Part shown: one piece after another, positions 21,665 through 33,244 of the stretch | How the letters are laid out: the number at the start of each line of letters is the position of its first letter | Position numbering within the stretch: position 1 is the stretch's first letter | Assembly (NCBI GenBank): GCA_947311845.1 | Contig: CAMZMU010000048.1 | Span: 20,078,693 to 20,142,692 of the forward strand | DNA: 64,000 bases | DNA from: Poa pratensis | Lineage: Eukaryota; Streptophyta; Magnoliopsida; Poales; Poaceae | Direction of reading: 5' to 3' | Position numbers and translations under genes: made by a program | Notes under the pieces: generated by a model | The model's database searches: none | Seen by the model: only the letters and a program-made list of their open reading frames with translations | Told to the model about the DNA's origin: nothing

Positions 21665-22600
21665 TTTCTGAACTGAGTCGAAACCTTTGCACACTCTAGT
21701 TTTTATAACTATAGATTGCGCCTAGATAATTCGTGACAGAGATGAAAACCAATACATAAATCCCCCCCAGCACCACCATTATCACAGCCATAGGTTTGTT
21801 CCAGATCCATACGTGTAGACAAATTTATAATTTAGCACCTCTAAAAGGGCTGAATCAACCCAAAGTCCATGACCAACGAGACAACCAACCCCACAACGCA
21901 TTCCACCGACAAACCCTAACCATGTCCATCATGAGCCCCTCGTGCCGACCTCCTCATTCCCTGTCCCTACCACCTAGCCGACGTTGGAGTCCATCCCCAA
22001 GCGCCGCTCAGACCCTCCCTCCTCCCGCTACACTCGGAAAAACTTGCCGAATTTTCAGAAATAGTTTGAGTCTGTAAATATTTTGGTACCACCTTAATTG
22101 CCGAATTTTCAGAAATTCAGTTTGAAATTTTAAACCCTGAATCCAGCTCATGATGCAGCTCACCGTATTATGGGCTCGTAGTCCTCTTCCCAGCTCACTT
22201 TATACAACTAACAACTGTGTTTAATCACGTTTCACTAGCAACATACGGCCTCCCGTGCACCAAATCAGCCCTGAAAGACATGTATGGAAGCGAGAACATG
22301 CCTGTGCTAGAATGGCTAAAAGGACGGTTGCATCCCCAGTCCACCAAAGTTTAAAACTCAGGTTTAACAAATGGTGTTTTTCATTTAGACCAAATATTTT
22401 TCAGTGAGAGACGACGTTCTCGTCGATAGCGAGACGTCTTTATTAACTTCGTTAATCTCAAGACCTGACCCGTCGGCTCAGTATTTCGAAAGTGCTTATA
22501 GGAGTAGGGAGTGAGTACGTGCGTTAACAGGGGTAATGTGCTATGTGAACGTCTATGTTTGTAGTGTGTTACGAAAAAAACATGTAAACCTTGTGAAGTC
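21665..22600. other. Spacer between phytocyanin copy 2 and the A20-A20-AN1 gene
   Basis: No gene recognised. 22030-22165 has CCGAATTTTCAGAAAT repeats (two tandem occurrences) and the CTGAATCCAGCTCATGATGC phrase shared with unit 1. 22400-22590 carries a retroposon-like GT-rich tail similar to 16430-16690. Confidence 0.4.
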
Positions 22601-22698
22601 AGGTTCGAGAAACCTTATGTATGGACACCGTTTAACGCTGGCGTCAAACCAGCGCATCCAGTTTGTAAACGATGACGACACCGCTTTCCGTAAGCCGC

Positions 22699-22711
22699 CA
22701 CGTGGCACGTG
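22699..22711 (+). promoter_or_regulatory. Tandem G-box/ABRE motif upstream of the SAP gene
   Basis: CACGTGGCACGTG holds two CACGTG cores one base apart, and the first forms ACGTGGC. Such elements bind bZIP/bHLH factors in abscisic acid and stress responses. It lies about 270 bp before the ATG and 130 bp before the ATAATAAAAGG TATA-like word. The corresponding stretch of unit 1 (near 18590) lacks it. Confidence 0.5.
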
Positions 22712-22970
22712 CACCAGGCTATGTAGGCATGTAGCGTACGATCGACGAGCCGTCGGTCGGTTTGCGTCACGCGGTCGGACTTGGCCGATCGGGTCGGACT
22801 CGAAGCTGCCTCGTCTCCGACCTTTGCCCAGACGATAATAAAAGGCACCTCGTCCACAGGTCACGGCCCAAGCAAGATCCACAGCAATCCTCGCCGCTTC
22901 ACAACTGCATCGCGCCGAGGCAGATCACGCACGTCCCGGCGCCCGTGCAGAAACTCGCAAGCAACTTGCA

Positions 22971-23669
22971 ATGGCGCACCACGCGTCGGCGACTGCCCTG
23001 AAGCGCAAGTGCCCCGAGCCCGAGGCGGAAGAGACGGCCGCCATCATGTGCGCCAAAAACTGCGGCTTCCATGGCGCCGCCGCCACCGGCAACATGTGCT
23101 CCAAGTGCTACCGCGAACACGGCGCCGCCACCTCTGACACAACGGCCGTGGACAACGTCTTCATCGCCCCTGCCGCTTCGACCGCGCCTCCGGAGAAGAA
23201 GGCCAAGACGATCGTCTCCGTTGCGTCCTCTGATGGTGCTGAGCCCGAGAAGGAAGAGACAGCCGGCATGTGCGTCAACCACTGCGGCTTCCACGGCTCC
23301 GCCGCCACCGGCAACATGTGCTCCAAGTGCTACCGCGAGCACGTCGCCACCTCTGACATCACCACAGCGGACAGCGGCTTCATCACCCCTCCGGAGAAGA
23401 AGGCCAAGACGACCGTCTCCGTCGCGTCCTCTGATGGTGCAGTCGAATCCTCCCTGAAGCCACCGATGGCGGCGACGAACCGGTGCGCGACGTGCCGCAA
23501 GAAGGTGGGCCTGCTGGGGTTCCGGTGCCGGTGCGAGGGCACCTTCTGCAGTGCGCACCGCTACTCTGAGAAGCACGACTGCGGCTTCGACCACAAGACG
23601 GCCGGCCGGGAGAAGATCGCCAAGCACAACCCGGTCGTCGTCGCGGACAAGATGGCTACCAGGATTTGA
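22971..23669 (+). CDS. Stress-associated protein with two A20 fingers and one AN1 finger
   Basis: A single-exon 232-aa gene, as most plant SAP genes are. The first A20 finger has C27, C31, C43, C46. The second has C101, C105, C117, C120. The AN1 finger has C172, C175, C186, C188, C193, H196, H202, C204. The C-terminus (GREKIAKHNPVV) matches the conserved SAP ending. Plant SAPs act in abiotic-stress signalling, probably through ubiquitin binding by A20. The two A20 modules and their following linkers (each with PPEKKAKT and VSVASSDGA) are a 74-residue internal repeat with near-identical codons, so the duplication is young. Most family members have one A20. ATG 22971 aligns with the paralogue's start. 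Confidence 0.9.
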   Translation: MAHHASATALKRKCPEPEAEETAAIMCAKNCGFHGAAATGNMCSKCYREHGAATSDTTAVDNVFIAPAASTAPPEKKAKTIVSVASSDGAEPEKEETAGMCVNHCGFHGSAATGNMCSKCYREHVATSDITTADSGFITPPEKKAKTTVSVASSDGAVESSLKPPMAATNRCATCRKKVGLLGFRCRCEGTFCSAHRYSEKHDCGFDHKTAGREKIAKHNPVVVADKMATRI

Positions 23670-24540
23670 AGCAGACAACATCACTAGAGAGTGAGAGAGA
23701 CAGTTTAGACAAGTTGAACAATTAGTTTGTAATGGTTTTTGAGGATAATATGATCAATGCTCTATGTATTTTACTTATCGTCCACTTGTAAATGAATAAA
23801 TAAATAGTTTCGGTTCAATCATCGATATTATCTGAAGAGGGCCGACATGTTCACTGGATCTGAAGTTCTGAACACTGCAGTTTGCGATAGTTCGAGAGGA
23901 TATGAATATCTGAACGATGTTCTTTGAAATTTCCTGCTCTGAAACGTGTAATGTTAGGATGGAGATAGAATTTACTTTCTATGTAACTGATCCGTGTATA
24001 TATTACCTGCATATGGATGTTTTTCTGCTCAAGTCATTTGAGCATCCGTGCAAGGAGGACAGGTTAGGCAGGGTGCAGAGAGCTGCTGTGGTTGAATGCA
24101 GTCGAGTTTCTGCTGGTTCAGTATGCTCTGTAGGTTGCATAAACTTCAGGTCTGAGGAAATTCGGGAGTCAATTAAAGGGTTTTTCGTTTCTGTTCTTTG
24201 GTGCTTCACTACGCATTCAAGATTCTGCTGGTTCAATAAGCATTGTAGGTTGCAGTAAATAGATACAAATAGGTGCAAATTCCGACATCACCAAAGCCCA
24301 AGTCTGAGGGAATTCACGATTCAACTACTGGAGGTTTCTTTAGGTTCTGTTCTTTTGTGAAGTGGTATCAGAAAATTGGCATTAGGATAGAGCTCAGTTC
24401 TTCGTTCTGGCAAGATGTTTTGTTTCCCAAATTGGCATTAGGGTAGAGCTCTAGCTATGTTTGCGATCTGCCAGGATTTTTTCCCCCTTTGACCGAAACA
24501 AACAGGGCTCTGCTATTTGCATTATTAAAAAAGAAGGGGG
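23670..24540. other. 3' flank of the SAP gene
   Basis: A plausible poly-A signal GAATAAATAAATAG lies at 23794-23807. Further right, the phrase AATTGGCATTAGG(A/G)TAGAGCTC occurs twice (24375 and 24431), a small local duplication. No gene. Confidence 0.5.
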
Positions 24541-25830
24541 AAAGGAACAAGAGTTACAGGGTTAAAGGATGACAGGAAAAAGGAAACAAAGCTCACACGG
24601 ATAAAACCTTGGACAAAACTCCCTGGCTTTATCTCCCAGCATGAACAGATCGTTGTCAGATCTAATCAGAGTCCCAACTTCCTTTGGACCAAGAGGCTTA
24701 CCCTGGAAGCTTCTCCTACTTCGCTCGTTCCAAATGTGCAACCTGAAGATCATGTGTTTTCTGAACTTTGCTTCTCTCTCGGTTCAGCACGCTCCACTGG
24801 TTTCTGGTCGTAGTCTTCTGACCCGCTGTAGCTACTCTTGAGTTAACAGAGAGGAAGCACTGCCACACCTCCTTTGCGTAAGTACAGGTTAGGTCCAGAT
24901 GAGCCTCACTATGAGGATATGATCACAGAGGCAGCATTGGTTGTCACGGGTCCATCCTCGCACTTGCAGTCTGTCTGTCCAATGTAGGTTCTCTGAAAGG
25001 AGCCTTACATTCTGCCAGGGAACTGAATTTCATACCCTGAGCGAGCCGAGTATGTTCGTTGGAAGTGAGGTTCCAATTGGCAGTGTCATTTTTATGCGAC
25101 AGCCGCGAGGTTTAAGAATTTTTCACAAAGCAGACAGAAGTGATCAACTTCGGTGTTGGAATTGATTCTTGGCAAACCTCTCATCCATCTGTTTTGAGTC
25201 AAAGCATCACAGACTGAGAGGTTCTTCCTAAGAGACAGCTTGAACAGGTCCGGAGCAATTTGAAAGGTGTCTTGCCCTGTAACCAGCGATCTCGCCAAAA
25301 CAGAACAGTGATGTCATTCTCAATGTAGATAGATGCGCAAGCAGCGAAGCTTGTCACATTTCTTGGTAACCATTTGTCAGAAGGGAAAGTAGTCAGGTAG
25401 TAAGTTGCATTGGATGTGATCACAGAGTTGACAAGGCGAAGCAAGCAGGCCTGTACATTAATTTGCCTTTCCACACTTTAAGAGGCCCAGCAATTTTATC
25501 CAACATAGGCTGCAATTCAGTTCTTGGCTTTCTCGTTCCTAGCAGTAGCCCAAAATACCAGCACAGCAACACACCTCAGGAACACCCAAAAGCACCAAGA
25601 ATGTTGTCCAAGTTCAGGTTGTTGCAAGGCAACAGGGTAGGCCAAACTCTTGGTCAAATTGGTTCTCCATCCTGATGCATCACAAAAAGATTCAGGGTGA
25701 CCAAAACTGCTTTTAAATCATGCTGCAAGGTATTCACAAAGAGTGTTGCATCGTCGGCGTAGAAACTTGATCGCAGCTTTGTGGTGCATCTTCTATTTTG
25801 GAAGTGAGTGCTCGAAGTTCAGTGCCATTG
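24540..25830 (-). pseudogene. LINE (L1-type) reverse transcriptase C-terminal region with zf-RVT, decayed
   Basis: On the minus strand the frames, broken by stops and shifts, show in order a reverse transcriptase active-site motif FYADD at about 25765-25750, a thumb-like segment with LDKIAGPL and WKGKL, LVNSVITSNATYYLT (near 25430), FWRDRWLQGKTP (near 25290), and the C-terminal zf-RVT region with CCLCDH, EVWQCF-like and IWNERSRRSF (about 24960-24730). This is the standard order of plant L1-like LINE ORF2 ends. It is heavily mutated and non-functional. No 3' poly-A or target duplication was recognised. Confidence 0.8.
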
Positions 25831-26186
25831 TTTCTGCCGTGCTGTCATGACACACATCTATCTGTATGTTATTAGCCCAGAACGTTAGCTGTAGTTAGCT
25901 ACATTCATCTTCTAGATAAGATTACTGCTTACTGGTGACTCCGGGACTGTATGTCTTCATAACTGCAACTCGCTGCGGTTCTTATGCTTTTGTGGTTAAA
26001 CCAGAATCCTGAGCAAGATATATTTCATTCTGGAGATCTGAAAAAATATTCTAGAAGCATGCACAAAACTTTGAGAAAGTAGGGAAGAATTTCTTTCAAC
26101 CAGGATACAGTATGGTAAAAAGAAAGAGGATAGAGTGAGGGAACAAACACACTGTTAATGTTGTTTGCTTTTATGCAAGTTGAGAG
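25831..26186. other. Intergenic, nothing recognised
   Basis: No coding signal or repeat boundary is seen. Confidence 0.4.
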
Positions 26187-26790
26187 CACGAAACTACTGA
26201 ACTGACATGGCAAACTACAGATAACAACGAGCTATCAGTTTGCAATAGTAAGTGCGATACAGCATCAAAATACACAGCATAAACACAGATGAGCATGCCT
26301 ATAAGCGACGGATTTGTAGATCAGCATGTTGAATCAACGGTTTGTCAGCAAATTCAATAACATACGGCATGATGCCTTCAGTTCACAATTTTCATCGTCC
26401 GCAACTGTGTATATTATTTTGTGATAATATTTTTTTTGAAGGCCATTTTGTGATAATATTATTCATTTTGTTGGGAACTTGAGATAACGCAAGCACATGG
26501 AAGTTGAATGGTGCAAAATAGAACATTCTTCAGACAAACCTAAATTGTTTCACCAGGTAGAAGACTGTAAGACGCAACGATAACAGAGAAAATAAATACA
26601 CATTGCAAATCACGATTCTGAAACACAGGTTTAAATGGATGCATGATGCTAGTGGTCCATGCAATTTGACTGAACCTGTGATAATTGCAGACCATGTTGA
26701 CACTGATGCAGTCTGAGCCGAGCTTCAGACTTGTGATTGCACAGCGTACACACATTTTACTCATTGGATTCATTTTATCGCAGCACCAAA
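26187..26790 (-). repeat. Direct repeat unit A downstream of histone H4
   Basis: This 600-bp stretch aligns with 27023-28500 (unit B) once the retroposon in unit B is removed. Shared words include CGAAACTACTGAACTGA, GTATGTTGAATCGAC-like, TAACGCAAGCACA, TTCACCAGGTA, GATTCTGAAACAC, GCATGATGCTA and GACACTGATGCAG/GACACGGATTCAG. It indicates an old tandem duplication of the H4 3' flank. Confidence 0.7.
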
Positions 26791-26834
26791 TCGAACATCG
26801 ACATAATCAAAAAAAAAAAAAATCGAACATCGAC
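26788..26834 (+). mobile_element. Minimal retro-insertion: A-tract between 14-bp direct repeats
   Basis: AATCGAACATCGAC occurs at 26789-26802 and 26821-26834, separated only by ATAATC and 12 A residues. A long direct repeat around an A-run is the mark of target-primed reverse transcription by a LINE, here with almost the whole body missing. Confidence 0.55.
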
Positions 26835-26883
26835 CATCACCAATATGCTGCAAGAGGGAAGCCTATCGAAACTACAACAACAA

Positions 26884-27015
26884 AGTCTTTTTTCCCAAAC
26901 AAGTTGGGGTAGGCTAGAGTTGAAACCCATAAGATCTCGATACCAGATCATGGTTCTGGCACATGGATAGCTAACTTCCACGCAGCCCTATCCATAGCTA
27001 GTTCTTTGGTGAACT
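26884..27015 (-). mobile_element. RTE-type LINE 3'-end fragment
   Basis: The minus strand encodes KELAMDR-AWKLAIHVPEP, the conserved C-terminus of plant RTE-clade LINE polyproteins, followed by CCCCAACTTGTTTGGG, the usual 3' untranslated end. Only the last ~35 codons are present. It lies between repeat units A and B. Confidence 0.65.
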
Positions 27016-27022
27016 AGCCTAT

Positions 27023-28500
27023 CGAAACTACTGAACTGAATTTACAAGCACAAGAGTTATAGATCGGTATGTTGAATCGACAGTCTTGTCAGCACATACC
27101 TTCAGGTTCACAGTTTGCACCATGTACATTTTTTTTTTTTTGAAATACAAACCTGCTCGTACAATCAAAGGATACAAAGAAGAATACATACGCAAATTCG
27201 TACAGAAATTTGTACTCTACTCAAAGCACTACAACAGCACCCTGTTGAGCCACCAGAACTTCTCGTCGCCGACGATCGCCGGAGAAGAAGAAGCTGACCA
27301 CCATCCGCCTGGAAGGGGAGGACCTCCAACATTGAAGACGACCGCATCAACCACTTGCCGCAAGCAGCAAGATCTTGTCGCTGAACGGGCACGGCCAAGC
27401 CACCCCACGACCAGCTCCAGCATCTCCCGCCGCCGGGGCGGCTAGGCCATGCCAGATCCACCAACACCGCACCACCACCCAAGCACCAGAGCAGAGCACC
27501 ATTCCCCGCACCGCACCACACATCATAACCCAACCTCTGCACCGACGCCGGGGAGCACGGCAGTGCAACGACAGAGAGGAAGGGGAGGAAGAACTCACCA
27601 GGACGGAGCACCGCCATCGCCGCAGCACCCATCCAGAGGATAAACACCTCAGCAGATCGACAGATCTGAGAGGGCCCAAAACTCCCACAAGGCCACCGCA
27701 TCCGCCGGCACCAGAGGGAGGCCAAACACCGCTGAACCCAAAGCTCAGCAGGACCAAAACCACACGACCCGGAGGCCGGTGGATCAAAAGCGCCAGCCAC
27801 CCGCCGTCGCCGGCGAGGGAGAGGAAGGCGGGCGATCTTATTTCTCCTATGCCGCGACCGATTCCTCACCAAATCGAAGCGGCAGGAGCTACTAACAACC
27901 CTATCTACAAGGCCAGAGACCAGGAGCGAGACCCCCCCCCCCCCCCCCCCCCCCGCGGCGACGAGGGGAGGCGCGGATCTGCTCCGGCTCCGCCGGTGAG
28001 AAGGGGACTTTTGACTTCCGCCCTGTCGCCTCTCTTCTGGTACTGTAGAAGGAGGGGAGGGGAAAGGAGGCACAAATATTTCCTGGAATAATGATTTGCA
28101 CCATGTACATTTTGTTCATGATAACTAATATTAAAACTTCAAGAGTTGAGGTAACGCAAGCACACCAAGTTGAATAGTGACATATAGCACATTCAGACAC
28201 ACCTAATTTGTCTTCACCAGGTATGAGCCTGCAAAGATGCAACAATAAAAGAACAAATTATGATTCTGAAACACGGGTTCAAATAGAAGCATGATGCTAA
28301 TGGTGCACAGCAACCTGTGTTAGTTGCCGACCATTTTGACACGGATTCAGACTTCAAAATTTGCATGTTCACAAAACGAATTTAGCAGGATTGAAAGTTT
28401 GAAACCAAGCATCGAACAGCACAGTTGATTACGATACATTTTTTCTACAGCAATACAGAAGAGCATGCATTTTACTCACTGCCTCCATTTTACTCAGATT
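27023..28500 (-). repeat. Direct repeat unit B, interrupted by a retroposon
   Basis: Second copy of the H4-downstream unit (see 26187-26790). Its continuity is broken at about 27118/28094 by the poly-A retroposon, which is flanked by TTTGCACCATGTACAT. Unit A shows the uninterrupted arrangement. Confidence 0.65.
27130..28092 (-). mobile_element. Poly-A retroposon (~0.95 kb), GC-rich body
   Basis: Minus-strand orientation: the 3' A-run corresponds to the T-run at 27127-27139 and the GC-rich 5' end lies near 28092. Flanking copies of TTTGCACCATGTACATTTT (left about 27113-27131, right about 28094-28112) form a 16-19-bp target duplication. The body has open frames on both strands (longest 302 codons minus) rich in Gly/Arg/Pro, with no family features. 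It is probably a non-autonomous element or retroposed transcript moved by LINE machinery. It contains an 18-base C-run near 27935-27952. Confidence 0.7.
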
Positions 28501-28746
28501 TCCAGCAACACCAAATCCATTCATTCTTGCCAACATACGCAACAAATTACATCACAGATTACAGGCGACTGCACCAGAAAATCTAACAAACCTAAGCATC
28601 CGACTAAATCCAGACCAAATCAAGTATACATCAACACCACATCCATTCATTCATCCATATGCAACAGATTACAGGCCATCGACCCGACCCCTACCAACGA
28701 AAACCTAACAACCCTAATTAAGCGTCGGACCGACGAGATCTGGGGC

Positions 28747-30011
<1,265 letters not shown>

Positions 30012-30059
30012 TGTTGGGGAATTTTGTGCGGTGGCTGCTGTGGTAGAAGTGTGGGGTGT

Positions 30060-30215
30060 GCGTGGTATTTATGCTAGCGGGGAGGCGGGGTGGTGGGGAT
30101 GGAGGTGCGGGTTTGTGCTTTCTGATTGGAGATGAACGGGTAGGATTCGCGGACGGGGGGACGAGGAGGGACGATCCGCGGGGTGGGAAATGGAGCTGCC
30201 TGATTGGTTCGTTGG
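30060..30215 (-). promoter_or_regulatory. Histone H4 promoter: TATA, octamer and CCAAT motifs
   Basis: Read on the minus strand, the order is: CCAAT (inverse of ATTGG, 30204-30208), CGCGGATC (inverse of GATCCGCG, 30173-30180), the variant CGCGAATC (30144-30151), CCAATCAGA (30121-30128), and a CATAAATA TATA-like box (30066-30073). CGCGGATC is the plant histone gene octamer. These signals point left toward H4 and now lie ~1 kb from its ATG because of the inserted transposon. Confidence 0.65.
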
Positions 30216-30289
30216 GGAGAGGCCGGATCGATGACATGGCAGTAAATGAGTTTGATTCCCTACCGTCTTTCTAGTAAGTTGAGTGTGCT

Positions 30290-30590
30290 ACTTCTCCGTT
30301 CAAAATTCATTAAAGTTATACTTTTTCGCCCCTTCAAAAAAAAAGTTATACTTGTCGCAAGTAAAATTATGTAAGTTAGTAAGTATATGGAAAATTTTGT
30401 TCAAATTTGCAATATCAATTATACTAGATCTTGGCTATGGATTAGGCTTGCCGTAGAAAAATTATTGTTTTCTGCTACGTAACCCTACAGTCGCGAACGA
30501 GCAAGACTTCAACCAGTACGGTGACTCAAAGTTGGCAGATGACAACGACGGTGATGAAGCAAGATACACCAAAAGAAGAAGCAGAACCCC
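30290..30590. other. Intergenic, nothing recognised
   Basis: AT-rich then mixed sequence. It contains the left copy of a possible short target duplication (GAAGCAGAAC near 30581) of the retroposon to the right. Confidence 0.4.
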
Positions 30591-31366
30591 CGACACTCGC
30601 GTTATTTCTGGAACCTCCCGTCTCTCTACAGTGCACAGAGGCGATCTCAGAGGCGACTCGGGCTCTCCCGGCGGCCGCGGTGTATCTGCGGGATTCCTCA
30701 CCCTCCGTCGGCCGCTACGGTGGCGGGAGGGTGGGGAATCCCCGGATCTGCGTTCCGGCGTGTAGATAGGGGGTTTGTGGGCGGCGCTGGCGTGGTGGGG
30801 TCGTCGGCGTTGACCTTTTGGTGCTCTGCGGCTCCCCGTTCCGGCGTCGTCGTCGACGGCGCTGTCGAGCTACGGGTCAGTCACTTCTCTGCCGTGCCTT
30901 TCTCCGGCGGCGACGGCAGATTGGTGGCGAGTGTACAGGAGGTAGGCGGAGGGGTTGCGTGGCGGCTGCTGCGGGGTTGTGCGGCGTGCAGGTTGAAGAT
31001 CCGGCCACCTCCGGTGAGGTGGAGTGGCGCTGGCCCTGGATCTGGGGCGGCAGGAGCTTGGGGTACGTCCCCGGCCGATGGTCCATCTGCGTCTCCAGAT
31101 CCAGCTCGTCGGAGCTGGTGGATGTTGCGGCTCATCAACGCCTTCGGGCGAGTAGTTCTTCCGTTTCCATGGTGGGTGCTCCTGGCGGCGGTCTCCTTCC
31201 ATGTCTCCGGCGGTGGAGGGTGCGCGCGTTGGGCGACCTCGAGGTTGAAGATGGTGGGAGGCAGCAGCGGTCTCTATATCCTCTCTGTTCTTTCTTTGCT
31301 TGTATCTGGACGTGTACTGTTTTCCTTTTAGTATGAATAGAAGTATTAGCTATAAAAAAAAAAAGC
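30588..31366 (+). mobile_element. Second GC-rich poly-A retroposon (~0.78 kb)
   Basis: A GC-rich body ends TTTTAGTATGAATAGAAG-TATTAGCTAT and 11 A residues (about 31354-31365), followed by GCAGCAGAAC. GAAGCAGAAC before the body and GCAGCAGAAC after the A-run form an imperfect target duplication. Open frames exist (203 and 172 codons) but have no family features. The make-up resembles the minus-strand retroposon at 27.1-28.1 kb. Confidence 0.5.
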
Positions 31367-31454
31367 AGCAGAACAACACTACCAGCAAAAAAGGGACTCG
31401 CAGAACAGTATCCCTCCCCTGTTTCCCTGCGGGCCAGTTAGGCTTGACACAGCC

Positions 31455-31535
31455 ACCTCCCTCCTCTCCTCCGGCCGCAACCTCCCTCCTCTCCGGCCGC
31501 AACCTCCCTCCTCTCCTCCGGCTGCCATCCAACTC
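31455..31535 (+). repeat. C/T-rich microrepeat (CCTCCCTCCTCTCC-GGCCGCAA)
   Basis: Three imperfect copies of a 22-27-bp unit containing CCTCCCTCCTCT and CCGGCCGCAA. Confidence 0.65.
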
Positions 31536-32588
31536 CTCGTCCAGCCCGAGCCACGCCCCCTCCTGCAGCCAGCTTGAGCTCCTAAGAACGCCTCATCCAG
31601 ATCGAGTTCTCGACTTCTCCAACCGCTGCTCCCACCGCCTCGTTCCCGACCTCCTCCACTAGATGCAGGTCCTACCATTACTACCTCGTGCTCCTCCTAG
31701 AGCACTAGCACCGCCCGCCTCCACCCAACATCTGGCTCGTCCTCGTCAAGCGACCAGCCTCCTACTCTCCACCTTTGGGGACCAAGTCGGCCTCCTCCTC
31801 TGCTCCATCGAGCTTTCTAGAGCCAGTCTCCTCCACGTGTAGGCTCTCCCGCCCCCGCGGTTGACTTCCTCATCTGGTCGTCCCCAACAAACCTCACCGG
31901 AGCTCTCCAGGTGAGATCGGACATGACCGATTTTAGTGTTTCCCGTGGTCAAACTAGGCGTAAAGCCCTGTTTTCAGCAGGCCGACTTTGCGAAAATGGG
32001 CTGCCAGCCGAGCCAAATTGCGGAGTAGCACCGACCGTTTGCCGCTCCGTTCTAGACGCTGGAGTCGTTAGGAGAAGCAGGATCCACGGAGTTTCAGGAA
32101 GCTGGACCGTATTCGAACACGCCCAAAGTCGCTGCAGCTAGGCTGCGTTGGGGCTTTTTTCCGTGCCGTTAATTATTAATTTTCTTTTTAGTTTGTTTTA
32201 GCAGAGTAGAGATTTGGGGAAAAAGTGTGAATTGAAATGTTGTGTATTTTGAAGTACACAAAAATTATAAAAGTGTGAATCCAAATATAGTGATTTTGAA
32301 TCTCCAAAAGAAATTGAGACTTTATGATTTTTGTGTAGCAAAATATTTCGAATCGAGTTTTTCACGTCTATGGATATATCATTAGCTACTTTATAGATTT
32401 TTTATCATAACTTTTTGAAACTTGTAAATATGATTTTATAAAATTTAAATATATAGGGTGGACGATCTCGGGAGTCAAAAGGACTTTCCGGTTGTAGCAT
32501 GTCTACATTGTTTTGTTTTGATATTTTTATTTGTTTTCATTTTGTAACAGATTTTCTAATTTTATATAAATATTTACTAAACGGTTTT
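31536..32588. other. Unclassified sequence and dispersed AT-rich repeat
   Basis: 31536-32150 is C-rich and non-coding by appearance. 32150-32500 is the AT-rich repeat ending AAAAGGACTTTCC, related in inverse orientation to 11855-12240. Confidence 0.4.
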
Positions 32589-32892
32589 GCTAGCTGAGAA
32601 CTAAGCTAGTTCTCTATCACGTCTAGGACCCTCAGATCGAAAACGCGTAGATTCCTGCGTTTGTGTGGATTTTGATCTCGGTCAGCCTATTTGTCCTGTG
32701 TCGCCTTGTTTTCTTTTTTGTCGAAAACGTGTGTAGCTCATTTTTATGTAGTTGGATGTTTTCAGTTGCTAGTGGAGTTATCACCGACTTATTTTCTATG
32801 CTTGCAACTAGGGTCAAGATATTTTCTCGTTTCAACTGAATTTTTCAAGATGCAAATGAGGATGCAACCGAGCCCGAGATTTTCTTGGTTAT

Positions 32893-33225
32893 AAGTAAAG
32901 TTGCAACTAAGATTTTTTCAGTTGCAACTTGCAAATGAAGTTTCAACTGAGATTTTTTCAATTGCAAGTGCTAGACCTTCTTGGTTGCAAGTGGAGCTGC
33001 AACTCAGACAATTTCTATTGCAACTGAGACTTTCTCGATTGCAAGTGGAGTTGCAACTCAAACATTTTTGGTTCAAGTGGGATGTCAACTGAGACTTTTT
33101 GCGGTCGCAAATGAAGTTGCAACTAATATTTTTTACGGTTGCAAGTGAAGCTGCAAGTGAAACTTTTCTAGTTGCAAGTGGGGCTACAACTGAGATTTTT
33201 CATGTTGTAATTAAGAATTTTTCCA
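32893..33225 (+). repeat. Degenerate ~35-bp minisatellite (GTTGCAA(G/C)T motif)
   Basis: About nine imperfect copies of a unit with GTTGCAACTGAGA and TTTTTC-GTTGCAAGTG. Length variation and drift are strong. The repeat gives misleading open frames. Confidence 0.75.
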
Positions 33226-33244
33226 ATGGAGTGGGGTTATACCC

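Noticed and set aside
22899..23684. 261-codon minus-strand frame over the SAP gene
   Set aside because: Mirror of the GC3-rich SAP coding sequence; no features of its own.
27165..28073. 302-codon minus-strand open frame
   Set aside because: It lies in the GC-rich retroposon body, runs through the C-run and shows no conserved motif; a complementary frame of 238 codons is equally open.
30720..31331. 203- and 172-codon frames upstream of the poly-A at 31.36 kb
   Set aside because: Overlapping frames in a GC-rich retroposon, without family features or a start context.
32901..33092. Short open frames in the GTTGCAA repeat region
   Set aside because: Products of a degenerate minisatellite whose repeats lack stops by chance.
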